This document shows positions 53,093-62,643 of a DNA stretch of 64,000 bases, piece after piece. Both the position numbers and the translations under genes were made by a program. The notes below the pieces were generated by a model, which saw only the letters and a program-made list of their open reading frames with translations, was not told the DNA's origin and searched no databases. Source of the DNA: Clostridiaceae bacterium (GTDB taxonomy: Bacteria; Bacillota; Clostridia; Oscillospirales; Acutalibacteraceae); the NCBI GenBank assembly GCA_016295355.1, contig JAEDLK010000003.1, positions 11,721 to 75,720 on the forward strand. Reading direction: 5' to 3'. Position 1 is the first letter of the stretch, and each line of letters begins with the position of its first letter.

Positions 53093-53809
53093 TCACTGAT
53101 TATAATTTCGACTGCCGAACAGCACCGTGCCTAATCGCACCAGCGTGGCACCGCACCGAATGGCAGACTCATACGTGTCCGACATTCCCATCGACAGTGT
53201 ATCAACAACTCTATTATCCCTGTTTTTCTGCTTAATGTCAATAAACAGTTCGTACATTTGTGAAAAATACCGACAATTTTCTGCATCGGTCAAGCCGGCC
53301 GGCGGAATGGCCATCAATCCACGCAAACGAACACCCGGCAATTCGGCGGTTTTCTCCAGTGCCTTGTCCAATTCTGCCAAAGAAAACCCGGTTTTGGTCG
53401 TTTCGTTGGCCAAATTCACTTCCGCCAAAATATCCATGACTGTTCCGTGTGCCACGGCCTGTCGGCTGATCTCCTCGGCCAGGTGCAACGAGCCAACCGA
53501 TTCGATCATCTCAACCCGACCGATGCAATCCTTGACCTTATTGGTTTGCAAATGCCCGATCATGTGCTTATGCACACCCGGCAACAGAAATGACTCCTTG
53601 GCCTTTAATTCCTGTACCCGATTATCCCCGATATATGTGATACCGGCGGAAATGGCGTGATTGATGCGTTCCGGCTCGACTGTTTTAACGGCCGCCAACA
53701 GGGTAATGTCCTGTTCAGTCCGTCCGGAAGCCTTGGCGGCTTCGGCAATTCTTTGACGGACTTCGGCAAGCCGTTCATCAAATAAATCAGTTAATGATTT
53801 TTCCGTCAT
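53093..53809 (-). CDS. yggS: YggS-family PLP-binding homeostasis protein
   Basis: 238 residues, the single-domain alanine-racemase-like barrel that binds PLP without a known reaction (YlmE/PLPBP). K42 in LLAAVKTV binds PLP; HMIGHLQTNKVK and LSMGMSDTYESAIRCGATLVRLG are typical. Overlaps the end of the upstream HlyD-like gene by 23 bases. Confidence 0.95.
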   Translation of the reverse strand: MTEKSLTDLFDERLAEVRQRIAEAAKASGRTEQDITLLAAVKTVEPERINHAISAGITYIGDNRVQELKAKESFLLPGVHKHMIGHLQTNKVKDCIGRVEMIESVGSLHLAEEISRQAVAHGTVMDILAEVNLANETTKTGFSLAELDKALEKTAELPGVRLRGLMAIPPAGLTDAENCRYFSQMYELFIDIKQKNRDNRVVDTLSMGMSDTYESAIRCGATLVRLGTVLFGSRNYNQ

Positions 53810-54998
53810 ACAAATTCTTCCCCTTTGTCACAACCTTATCGTACAACCGCAAGGCCGTTTTATCGGTAGCTGCGGCCTTTTCGCAAATCACATAGTCGGC
53901 ATCCTCTTTTGAAAACAACACCGTGACCTTGACGAATTTCAATTCCATGCCGGAAATCACAAAAACACCCTGACTGCCGTCCACAAAACGCAGGGCACTG
54001 CGGTTGACCTTAAGCCCCTCATACTCGCCGTCCACAATGGTGATCGGCAGTTTGCGCATGGTGGCCAATTCCTTGTTCATTTCCTGGCAGGAAAAAACAA
54101 CCACAGCCCGATCGGAGGACGGTGAACGGTTGACGGCCGCCACCGTGACCTGCAAATTGGGGTTGGAGCGCAAAGAGGTATGCAACCGCACGGCATCGTT
54201 CGGTCGAAATTTCACTGCATCATCGGCACTGATAACAGCCGCCACATACCAGGTGTAATCCGACACAATCTTACCGACACAATTTTGTGCCGGTGTCGGC
54301 TCAACCGATTCCAAAAACTCGGGGGTGTAGCATGATAAATCATCGGTGGTCAAGCGTGTTTCATATCCGTCGGTTGACGAAACAAAGAAGCCGGAATTGG
54401 GTGTTGTGATGCTGGAAACCGGCTGACGCAAAGAGTTCTCAAGAGCATCCCTTTGCGACTGCAGGGAGGCTAACTGGGTAGCAAAATTTTGCTCGGCACC
54501 GACGGCCAACTCCCGTCGATTCAACATCGTCAGCAGTTGCTCCCGATACTCGCCGGTTTCATTCAACCGCCCGGTGGCTCTGCAAAACAACAGGTCTGAC
54601 AGTGTGTGGCCGATTTTACTGTTTAACAAATCAAGATCTACCGCCGCCAAATCGTTGTAATCCTGAATGGTGCGAATGCTGTCTATTTGTTCGGTCAGCG
54701 AGGCAATCTTGGCAACATTGATAGAATCCTGCTCATCGGTATACACATCGGCTATCACGCCGTTACGGGTGACCCGTTCGCCGTCCTCCACACAAAAGTG
54801 CATGACACCGGACGACTCCCGTTCGATAATCAATTCATTCCGCAGAATCACACCGGTGGCCGGAATACCGTCGACATAGGACAGATATGAGGCTGACTCG
54901 GTGGTGATGGGGTTATACAGAGAAGCATATAACTGATGGAACAAAAAGACGGCCAACAAAATGCCCAGGACTACTCTCAATAATTTACTTCTGAACAA
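53787..54998 (-). CDS. HlyD-like membrane fusion protein
   Basis: 403 residues. One N-terminal membrane helix (about 7-26) is followed by a lipoyl-like part (ATGVILRNELII, HFCVEDGERVTRNGVIADVY), a helical hairpin (about 90-200) and a second lipoyl/beta-barrel part. That is the layout of periplasmic adaptor proteins, but no partner exporter is nearby. The start is TTG, 10 nt after AAGGAG, overlapping the end of miaA. Its place between miaA and yggS/sepF suggests an envelope or division role (inference). Confidence 0.75.
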   Translation of the reverse strand: MFRSKLLRVVLGILLAVFLFHQLYASLYNPITTESASYLSYVDGIPATGVILRNELIIERESSGVMHFCVEDGERVTRNGVIADVYTDEQDSINVAKIASLTEQIDSIRTIQDYNDLAAVDLDLLNSKIGHTLSDLLFCRATGRLNETGEYREQLLTMLNRRELAVGAEQNFATQLASLQSQRDALENSLRQPVSSITTPNSGFFVSSTDGYETRLTTDDLSCYTPEFLESVEPTPAQNCVGKIVSDYTWYVAAVISADDAVKFRPNDAVRLHTSLRSNPNLQVTVAAVNRSPSSDRAVVVFSCQEMNKELATMRKLPITIVDGEYEGLKVNRSALRFVDGSQGVFVISGMELKFVKVTVLFSKEDADYVICEKAAATDKTALRLYDKVVTKGKNLYDGKIIN

Positions 54999-55926
54999 AT
55001 TCGGTCATCTCCTTGTCAATGATTTCGCAAGCACGAGTGAAGGCGTCCTCCCTATCGCAGGCAATCCAGTGGATTCTTTCGTTTCGCTTAAACCAGGTCA
55101 GTTGCCGTTTGGCATACCGACGGGTCTGCTGTTTTAGGCGGTCGGTAGCCTCGTTTAGTGAACAGTGCCCCTCAAAATAAGGCCGTAATTCTTTATGGCC
55201 GATGGCCTGTGCCGCCGTGGCGCCTGTATTCAGGCACCGATGTGCCTCCTCTAAAAGACCCTCGGCCACCATGGCGTCCACCCGATGATTGATGCGCTCA
55301 TACAACCGACTTCGGTCACCATAGGTCAGCCCGATCATAATGGGTTTATACGGGCTTTCCTTTGCTCTCGACAGCTGATTCTGTTGTGTCAAGGTCAAAC
55401 CGGTGGTTTGATAAACCTCAAACGCTCTGACGATCCGCCGACGGTCATTTTCATGAAGTCGAACGGCAGTATCCGGATCAAACAGTGCCAGCTGACACAG
55501 CATTTCGGCACCGCCCAAACGGTCAAACCGTTCTTCTATGCCCTGCCGAACAGCCTCATTGGACCTATCGCTCACAAAATCGGGATAATTCAGCAAAGAA
55601 TCAATATATAACCCGGTACCGCCGACCAACACCGGGCAAATTCCCTTGGCATCCAGTTCACGGATGCACGCATCGGCCATCTTGACATAATCCGCCACGC
55701 TAAAAGACACATCGGGCGGCAAAAACGCCACCAAATGATGCCGAACGGCTTGCTGTTCTTCTTGGGTCGGAGCCGCCGTGGCAATCGGCATCCCCTCATA
55801 AATCTGCATGGAATCGGCACTGACAATTTCGCCGTGATACCGCTGTGCCAAACGAATGGCCAAACCGGTCTTTCCCGAGGCCGTCGGGCCGACCACCGCA
55901 ATTAACGGAATTTTCCTGTTACTCAT
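54985..55926 (-). CDS. miaA: tRNA dimethylallyltransferase
   Basis: Adds a dimethylallyl group to N6 of A37 in tRNAs that read U-starting codons; MiaB (also in this operon) then thiolates the base. 313 residues; P-loop GPTASGKT at 13-20, DSMQIYEGM, and ARRYAKRQLTWFKR-like motif QTRRYAKRQLTWFKRN. ATG overlaps the mutL stop. Confidence 0.97.
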   Translation of the reverse strand: MSNRKIPLIAVVGPTASGKTGLAIRLAQRYHGEIVSADSMQIYEGMPIATAAPTQEEQQAVRHHLVAFLPPDVSFSVADYVKMADACIRELDAKGICPVLVGGTGLYIDSLLNYPDFVSDRSNEAVRQGIEERFDRLGGAEMLCQLALFDPDTAVRLHENDRRRIVRAFEVYQTTGLTLTQQNQLSRAKESPYKPIMIGLTYGDRSRLYERINHRVDAMVAEGLLEEAHRCLNTGATAAQAIGHKELRPYFEGHCSLNEATDRLKQQTRRYAKRQLTWFKRNERIHWIACDREDAFTRACEIIDKEMTEFVQK

Positions 55927-58040
55927 GATCCTATCCGTCCGAACTGCTTTTCCATATCACGCTTTTTCATTTCAAAAATGACCGGCCGACCGTGCGGACA
56001 ATACCGAATGTCGTCACGGCGTAACACGTCCCTTGCCAAACGCAGTTGCTCTTCTTTGGGTGTATCATAGCCGGCCTTGATGGCCGCCTTGCAGGCAACG
56101 GTGTGATATATTTGATCCATTTTGGAAACGCTTACGCTATTTTGCTCGCACAGATTGGCAGCCACCTCGGCCACCATATCGGCAGCCTCCTCGCCGGTCA
56201 GGGCCGCCGGAACGGCACGAACCAATACGGTTTCATTACCGAAATCCTCTAATTCAAACCCAGCCTTTAGCAATGCCTCCTGCCCGGCCGTAACGGCCGC
56301 ATATTCACCGGCTGACAAGCGAACGGTGACCGGCAAAAGCAGGCTTTGGCTCTCCGGTTTTTGGGTACGGCGCAATTTCTCAAACAAAATACGCTCATGG
56401 GCGGCGTGCTTATCAATGAAGTACAGTCGGTCGCCGTCCTCCACGATGATATAGGTCTTAAAGGCCTCCCCGACATAGCGTAGGGAGGAAAAATCATCCG
56501 AAAGTGTATCGGCATATCGCTTTTCTTCACATAACACAGCCTCGGTCGATTCAAGCGGTTTATCGCTCGGGCTCGTCCCTGTTCTCGGCTCCCTATCGAC
56601 CGACAAAATCGGCTCATCCACCGCAATATCCACATTCACAGCACGATGCTTTTTAACGGTCATAGTCGGCATAAGATCCGGCACATAATCGTTCAGGCGA
56701 AACACCGTTTGGCTCTGCGTCGGCAGGGTGGCAGATAGAATAGCCTTATCCTCCAAACCGGATTTTATCGGCGTTTTGGATATTTCTTTGGCCATCTCAC
56801 CGGCAACGACCGATACCGCATCATCCGCTTTCGACCCGGCCGCCTGTGCCGTTTTTTGAGCACACCCTGTTTTGTTGCCACCGCTTTGAACGGCCCCTTC
56901 ATTCATCCGCCCGACAAGCGGCTTTGCACAGGCAGGGGTCTCGGGCGATACATCCTCTTGCCCTATAACGGTCTGGCGGTACTGCTCGGCCGTCATGTGT
57001 TCAAAGACCGATGTTTTCAGGGGCTTTTTGGTCAAAAGATTCGGCAGAGTATCCCCTTTTTGCAAGGCATTTTTAACCGCCAAATACACGGCATCAAAAA
57101 CCGGCTTATCGTTGGAGAAACGCACCTCGGTCTTGGCGGGATGTACATTTACATCCACCGTTTCGGCGGGCAATTCCATCTGCAACACGCAGGCCGGAAA
57201 GCGCCCGACCATAGCGCTGTTTTTATAAGCTGCCTCCAACGCCGCCACCGCCGTACCGCAACGAATCGTCCGGCCGTTTAAGAAGAAGTACTGACCGTTA
57301 CGCTTGGGGCGACAATACACCGGCTTGCAAACATACCCGCTGATATGAATACCGCCCAGGGTATCCTCTACCGGAATTAAGCCGCCGGCAAAGGTGCGAC
57401 CAAGTACGCTGTATATCGCCGACATCAGTTGACCGTCGCCCGGCGTAGAAAAGACCGTTTTTCCATCACGAATCAAAGTAACGGCCACCTCCGGGTGGGA
57501 CAACGCAATTCGCTCCATCACATCGGCAACCAAGTTAGCCTCGTACACATCCTTATGCAAAAATTTCATACGAGCCGGCGTGTTATAAAACAAATCCCGT
57601 ACCGTTATAGTGGTACCGATCGGACAACCGGCATCCTCCAACGAGGTTTCGACACCGCCCTCAATGAGATAGCGAGTGCCGATGTCCTCGGTTTCGGTTC
57701 TGGTCAGCAGCTCCACCTTGGCCACCGCACAAATCGACGCCAAAGCCTCGCCGCGAAAACCCAAGGTCATAATGCTGTCTAAGTCGTTCTTGTCAATAAT
57801 TTTACTTGTGGCGTGGCGCAAGAAGGCCGTAGAGACATCCTCACGGCGGATTCCGCACCCGTCATCGGTTAAACGCATAAAGAGAATCCCACCGCCGCGA
57901 ATGTCTACCGTCAGCGCACCGGCTCCGGCATCCAGCGCATTCTCGGCCAGTTCCTTTACCACAGAGGCCGGACGCTCCACCACCTCACCGGCGGCAATCA
58001 GCTCGGCAACCTGCTTATCCAACACACGAATTTTCGGCAT
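55923..58040 (-). CDS. mutL: DNA mismatch repair protein MutL
   Basis: 705 residues. GHKL ATPase N-terminus (AAGEVVERPASVVKELAENALDAGA split over residues about 15-42; GFRGEAL), a long variable linker (about 340-500), and a C-terminal domain. The motif DKHAAHERILFE (from about 543) matches the DQHA-x2-E-x4-E endonuclease site of MutL from organisms lacking MutH, with Lys for Gln. ATG 58040 has AAAGGAG 7 nt upstream. Confidence 0.96.
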   Translation of the reverse strand: MPKIRVLDKQVAELIAAGEVVERPASVVKELAENALDAGAGALTVDIRGGGILFMRLTDDGCGIRREDVSTAFLRHATSKIIDKNDLDSIMTLGFRGEALASICAVAKVELLTRTETEDIGTRYLIEGGVETSLEDAGCPIGTTITVRDLFYNTPARMKFLHKDVYEANLVADVMERIALSHPEVAVTLIRDGKTVFSTPGDGQLMSAIYSVLGRTFAGGLIPVEDTLGGIHISGYVCKPVYCRPKRNGQYFFLNGRTIRCGTAVAALEAAYKNSAMVGRFPACVLQMELPAETVDVNVHPAKTEVRFSNDKPVFDAVYLAVKNALQKGDTLPNLLTKKPLKTSVFEHMTAEQYRQTVIGQEDVSPETPACAKPLVGRMNEGAVQSGGNKTGCAQKTAQAAGSKADDAVSVVAGEMAKEISKTPIKSGLEDKAILSATLPTQSQTVFRLNDYVPDLMPTMTVKKHRAVNVDIAVDEPILSVDREPRTGTSPSDKPLESTEAVLCEEKRYADTLSDDFSSLRYVGEAFKTYIIVEDGDRLYFIDKHAAHERILFEKLRRTQKPESQSLLLPVTVRLSAGEYAAVTAGQEALLKAGFELEDFGNETVLVRAVPAALTGEEAADMVAEVAANLCEQNSVSVSKMDQIYHTVACKAAIKAGYDTPKEEQLRLARDVLRRDDIRYCPHGRPVIFEMKKRDMEKQFGRIGS

Positions 58041-58065
58041 AGCGATTCTCCTTTCCGTTATGTTA

Positions 58066-60663
58066 TTAAATACCCGCCTTTTCCACCAATTCGGACAAAA
58101 CTCTGAAGGCCTCAAGCGGCGTCATATTGTTCAGCTCCAACTGACGAAGCCGAATCACTATGTCCTCGCCGATCGACGATTCAAACGACATCTGCGAAGC
58201 GGCTTCCGGGGCGGCTTGATACCGCACAGGGCCTTCGCTTTCGCTCTTGGCCAAAATCTGTTTGGCTCGTTTCACCACACCATCGGGCAAACCGGCCAAT
58301 TTTGCAACCTCAATACCATAGCTGGCCGATGCGCCGCCCGATACGATGCGGCGCAGAAAAATGATGTCATCGCCCCGTTTTTTGACCGAAATATGGTAAT
58401 TTCGGATACCGTCTAACTCCTGCTCCATAGCTGTCAGCTCATGGTAATGGGTAGCAAACAGGGTTTTAGCCCCCAGCTTTTTCTTATCGGCGGCATATTC
58501 CAATACACTGCGGGCGATGGCCATGCCGTCAAAGGTTGATGTACCCCGACCGATTTCATCCAAAATCAGTAAACTGTTGGCGGTGGCGTTTTTGATAATG
58601 TCCGCCACCTCGCTCATTTCCACCATAAAGGTTGATTGACCGAAAGCCAAATCATCCGAAGCGCCCACACGGGTGAAAATAGCATCCACCAAGCATAAAT
58701 CAGCCGATTCGGCCGGCACAAAGGAGCCCATTTGAGCCAACAAAACAATGATGGCTACCTGCCGCATATAGGTTGATTTTCCGGCCATATTCGGACCTGT
58801 GATAATGGCGCAGCGGTCATTTTTATTATCCAAGTAGGTGTCGTTGGCCACAAAGGGAACATCGGTCAGCTTTTCCACAACCGGATGCCTACCACCGGTG
58901 ATGCGCAAGACTCCGTCCCCGTTAAAGTGAGGACGGCAATACCGGTTTGTCGCCGCCACCTCGGCCATGGAGGCCAACACATCCAGTCTTGCCAAAGCCG
59001 ACGCGGTCTTTTGGAAACGCTCGGCCGCCGCTGCTGTTTGACGGCGCACCCCGTCGAACAATTCATATTCCAGTGCCACGATTCGATCCTTGGCACCCAA
59101 CATTTTCCCTTCCAGTTCTTTTAATTCCGGTGTTACAAAACGCTCGGCACCGGTCAATGTCTGGCGGCGCACATAATCCTCGGGCACCATATTTAAGAAA
59201 GAATTGGTGACCTCTATGTAATACCCGAAGACCTTATTAAACTTAACCTTGAGATTCTTGATACCGGTTCGTTCCCGTTCCCTTGCTTCAATGCCGGCAA
59301 TAAGTGCCGTGCCGTTGCCCAATATATTCCTGAGGGAATCCACTTCCTCGTTATAACCGTCACGAATCATACCGCCCTCACGAACCAAGGCCGGCGGTTC
59401 ATCCGCAATGGCAGCATTGATGAGGGACAGCACATCCTCCATCAAATCAATATCGTCATCAATTTCGCAAAGCATTCGACAACGCACGCCTGACAAGGCC
59501 TGCTTAAGATCGGGAAAAAGGGCCGCTGTATCGGCTAAAGCACGCAATTCTCTGGCCGAGCCGGTAGCATACACCACCCGCGCAATCAACCGTTCAATAT
59601 CCTTAATACCGCTTAATCGCTCCCTGATTTCGCCGCGACGCACCGTGTCCTCACACAGCTCCTCCACGGCATTATGACGAGCATTGATACCGGCAATGCT
59701 CATGAGCGGCAACTCCATCCAAGAATGCATAAGTCGCTTGCCCATGGCCGTACGGGTGCGATCAATCGCCCAAAAAAGAGACCCCTTTTTGGATTTTGAA
59801 CGAATGGTTTCGGTGATTTCAAGATTACGAACAGCCGTGGCATCCAATCTCATAAACTGTGATTCCCGATAATAAGATACCGCTCGCATGGCAATGTTGC
59901 CGGTCAAGGCCGTTTCGTACAAATAGCGTATGACGGCGCCCAAAGCCAACACGCCCGGGGAATCCTCCGGGATACCGAGAGCCCCCACCTGTTCGGTTCT
60001 GAAGTGGGACAAAACGGTTTGCCGGGCTTTTTCGGATTGAAAGTCCTCCTTGGGACGCTCGGTGACCATACCGCCGAAGCGTTCCTTTAGATAGCTATCC
60101 ATTGCCGGATCATGGCCTGTCTGCTCACACACCAGCACTTCACTCGGCGAAAAGCGGCCGATTTCACCGGTAAGACGGCCGATAAAGCCTTCGCCGCTCA
60201 CATCGGTCACATGGGTTTCGCCGGTAGAGGCGTCGCAAAAGCAAAGCCCTGCCCGATCTTCGGGCAGAAAGGCAATCGCACACAGATAATTATTACGACC
60301 TTCCTCCAGCATGGTATCTTCAATCACCGTGCCGGGGGTGATGATGCGAATAATGTCCCGTTTAACAAGACCCTTGGCTGTTGCCGGATCCTCCACCTGC
60401 TCGCAAATGGCCACCTTGTGGCCGTTTTCCACCAAGCGGGCCACATAGGATTCTGCACTGTGAAACGGAACACCGCACATAGGCGCACGCTCATCCTGAC
60501 CGCAGTCCTTGCCGGTCAAGACCAGGTCCAATTCTTCACTTGCAACCTTGGCATCCTCAAAGAACATCTCATAAAAATCCCCGATACGAAAGAACAGAAT
60601 GCTGTCTTTGTTTTGTTCCTTGATCGCCTTATACTGCTTCATCATCGGTGAAAGATCACCCAT
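58066..60663 (-). CDS. mutS: DNA mismatch repair protein MutS
   Basis: 865 residues, normal for MutS1. The N-terminal mismatch-reading motif is DFYEMFFEDA (Phe and Glu of FxE), the P-loop TGPNMAGKST near residue 620, then DEIGRGTSTFDG and a C-terminal tail. Starts 38 bases after the YlbF gene and lies 25 bases ahead of mutL. Confidence 0.98.
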   Translation of the reverse strand: MGDLSPMMKQYKAIKEQNKDSILFFRIGDFYEMFFEDAKVASEELDLVLTGKDCGQDERAPMCGVPFHSAESYVARLVENGHKVAICEQVEDPATAKGLVKRDIIRIITPGTVIEDTMLEEGRNNYLCAIAFLPEDRAGLCFCDASTGETHVTDVSGEGFIGRLTGEIGRFSPSEVLVCEQTGHDPAMDSYLKERFGGMVTERPKEDFQSEKARQTVLSHFRTEQVGALGIPEDSPGVLALGAVIRYLYETALTGNIAMRAVSYYRESQFMRLDATAVRNLEITETIRSKSKKGSLFWAIDRTRTAMGKRLMHSWMELPLMSIAGINARHNAVEELCEDTVRRGEIRERLSGIKDIERLIARVVYATGSARELRALADTAALFPDLKQALSGVRCRMLCEIDDDIDLMEDVLSLINAAIADEPPALVREGGMIRDGYNEEVDSLRNILGNGTALIAGIEARERERTGIKNLKVKFNKVFGYYIEVTNSFLNMVPEDYVRRQTLTGAERFVTPELKELEGKMLGAKDRIVALEYELFDGVRRQTAAAAERFQKTASALARLDVLASMAEVAATNRYCRPHFNGDGVLRITGGRHPVVEKLTDVPFVANDTYLDNKNDRCAIITGPNMAGKSTYMRQVAIIVLLAQMGSFVPAESADLCLVDAIFTRVGASDDLAFGQSTFMVEMSEVADIIKNATANSLLILDEIGRGTSTFDGMAIARSVLEYAADKKKLGAKTLFATHYHELTAMEQELDGIRNYHISVKKRGDDIIFLRRIVSGGASASYGIEVAKLAGLPDGVVKRAKQILAKSESEGPVRYQAAPEAASQMSFESSIGEDIVIRLRQLELNNMTPLEAFRVLSELVEKAGI

Positions 60664-60701
60664 TCTCTCATCCCCTTATCAACCGCATGCCCGGCTTTTT
60701 A

Positions 60702-61109
60702 TCAATGACAGCCGGAGCAACCCGAGCAGTTGCCGGAGCAACCGCCGGTCGGAATTTCGGCCGTCATGGGATCGGCCCCCTCGGCACTCATTTGCAAAAT
60801 GGCCGTGATGTCGCTCATCAGCTTGTCCAAAGCCATTTTGGCCTCGTTATAGACCTTCATGGATTCATTTTCCATGATACTGTCGTAAATGTGACGCAGT
60901 TCGGCATTCGCCACGGATAGATCGACATCGTTCTTTTCCTCTTTTTCAAGCATCCGGTCAATGTTCATTCGCGCCACATTAAAGGCACCGATTTTCTCTT
61001 GCAACGCCTCATCGGCATCCAATGCCAGCTTGGCCTTGGCATAAGCAATAAAGCGCGGCTCTTTTTGCAATTCTACGCCAAACCGGCGAATTGATTCTAT
61101 AATATCCAT
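60702..61109 (-). CDS. ylbF: YlbF-family protein with Cys-rich tail
   Basis: 135 residues: a helical YlbF/YmcA domain (about 1-110) and the C-terminal tail GGCSGNCSGCSGCH (Cys at four positions). In B. subtilis YlbF, YmcA and YaaT form a complex that carries 4Fe-4S clusters and steers RNase Y. The tail could bind iron-sulfur or zinc. AAAGGAG precedes the ATG. It lies between miaB and mutS. Confidence 0.85.
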   Translation of the reverse strand: MDIIESIRRFGVELQKEPRFIAYAKAKLALDADEALQEKIGAFNVARMNIDRMLEKEEKNDVDLSVANAELRHIYDSIMENESMKVYNEAKMALDKLMSDITAILQMSAEGADPMTAEIPTGGCSGNCSGCSGCH

Positions 61110-61144
61110 TTGTTATTCTCCTTTGCTTTTTCGGATGACTGCCT

Positions 61145-62539
61145 TTATCCAAGCACTTCGCCCTTTAACACATGGTCAAGCGAAACGATTTTGACGGTAA
61201 AGAATTTGCCAAGGTCATCAGGTGTGCCGGGAAATTCCACCACAATGTTTTCACCGCTGTGTCCGGCCATGTAGTCGGGCGTGCGACCGTGATCATCACA
61301 AAGCACCTTAAGCACTCGTCCGATCAGTTTGGCATTATTCTCCTTGGCAATCGCCTCTTGGGTTCGCAACAGTTCTTCAAACCATTGCCCCTTTTCCTGT
61401 CGGCTGACAGGATCGGGCATTTGAGCGGCCGGCGTGCCCTCACGGGGCGAATAAATGAAGGTAAAAAGGGATGCAAACCGCACCTCTTTGATGAGTGACA
61501 GCGTCTGCTCAAAATCCTCTCTTGTTTCGCCGGGAAACCCGACAATGATGTCACTGGTCAACTGAATATCCGGCATCCGCTTACGTGCCGCCTCGACCAA
61601 TGCCAAATAACCGGCACGATCATAATGTCGGTTCATGGCTTTCAGAATCCGATCAGATCCACTTTGGAACGGCAAATGCAAATGATGGCAAACCTTCCCG
61701 CAGTCCCGCATGGCATCCAACAGCTCATCGGTGCAATCCTTGGGGTGCGAGGTCATAAAGCGTATCCGAAAGTCACCCGGAAGATCGTTGATTTGGCGCA
61801 ACAAACCGGCGAAATTCACGCCGTGTGCCTCACCTTTACCGTATGAATTGACATTTTGCCCCAGCAGCGTGATGTCTTTATAGCCGGCAGCAATCAGTTC
61901 CTTGGCCTCTTTCAAAACATCTTCCGGATTCCGTGAACGCTCACGCCCTCTGACATACGGCACAATGCAATAGGTGCAAAAATTGTTGCAACCGTACATA
62001 ACCGGCAACCACGCCTTGTAACTGCCGTCCCGATGCACCGGCATTCCCTCGGTGACGCAAGGTTCGGAGTCATCGGTTTCGAAGACCCGTTCGTGCATAG
62101 ACAGACAACGGTACAAAAATTCCGGTAAGCGATGTTGCACATGGGTACCGAACAGCAAGTCCACATACGGGTAACTGCGGCGAATGCGATCTCCGACACG
62201 TCCCTGTTGTGCCATACAACCGCACAGTCCCAAAATCATGTCCGGCTTTCTGCGTTTCAAATGCTTCATGGCGCCCAAGTTGCCGTACACCCGCTCTTCG
62301 GCGTGTTCCCGCACCGCACAGGTATTATAAAGGACAAAATCGGCTTCTGCCGGTTCTTCGGTCAGGGTGTAGCCCATTTGTTCAAGCATTCCCTTGGTTC
62401 GCTCGCTGTCGCTGACATTTTGTTGACAGCCGTAGGTAATAACGCAGGCCATCGGTGTGCGCTCATATATCGAAGCGGCCAAGCGGCGAACCCGATCCAT
62501 ATACCCCTGTTGACCGGCATAAAAATCTTGATTGTTCAA
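61145..62539 (-). CDS. miaB: tRNA-i6A37 methylthiotransferase MiaB
   Basis: Radical SAM enzyme that adds a methylthio group to i6A37 of tRNA. The N-terminal UPF0004 domain has Cys in TYGCQQNVSDSE, NTCAVRE and GLCGCMAQ; the radical SAM motif is GCNNFCTYCIVPYVRG; a TRAM domain ends the protein. TTG 62539 has GAGGA 7 nt upstream (464 residues); a GTG at 62575 would add 12 residues but lacks a ribosome site. Confidence 0.93.
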   Translation of the reverse strand: MNNQDFYAGQQGYMDRVRRLAASIYERTPMACVITYGCQQNVSDSERTKGMLEQMGYTLTEEPAEADFVLYNTCAVREHAEERVYGNLGAMKHLKRRKPDMILGLCGCMAQQGRVGDRIRRSYPYVDLLFGTHVQHRLPEFLYRCLSMHERVFETDDSEPCVTEGMPVHRDGSYKAWLPVMYGCNNFCTYCIVPYVRGRERSRNPEDVLKEAKELIAAGYKDITLLGQNVNSYGKGEAHGVNFAGLLRQINDLPGDFRIRFMTSHPKDCTDELLDAMRDCGKVCHHLHLPFQSGSDRILKAMNRHYDRAGYLALVEAARKRMPDIQLTSDIIVGFPGETREDFEQTLSLIKEVRFASLFTFIYSPREGTPAAQMPDPVSRQEKGQWFEELLRTQEAIAKENNAKLIGRVLKVLCDDHGRTPDYMAGHSGENIVVEFPGTPDDLGKFFTVKIVSLDHVLKGEVLG

Positions 62540-62614
62540 AACAGTTTCCTCATCCGTTCCCACTTTTCGGCGCACAAATGCCGAAGAGTGTTTTAATATT
62601 TTAATAATTAATTT

Positions 62615-62643
62615 ATTATACTATAATCACTGCTTTTTTGCAA
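62615..62643 (-). promoter_or_regulatory. Promoter of the miaB-mutSL-ylm operon
   Basis: Minus-strand TTGCAA (62638-62643), 17-nt spacer, TATAAT (62615-62620). It overlaps the end of the upstream pseudouridine synthase gene. Confidence 0.85.
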
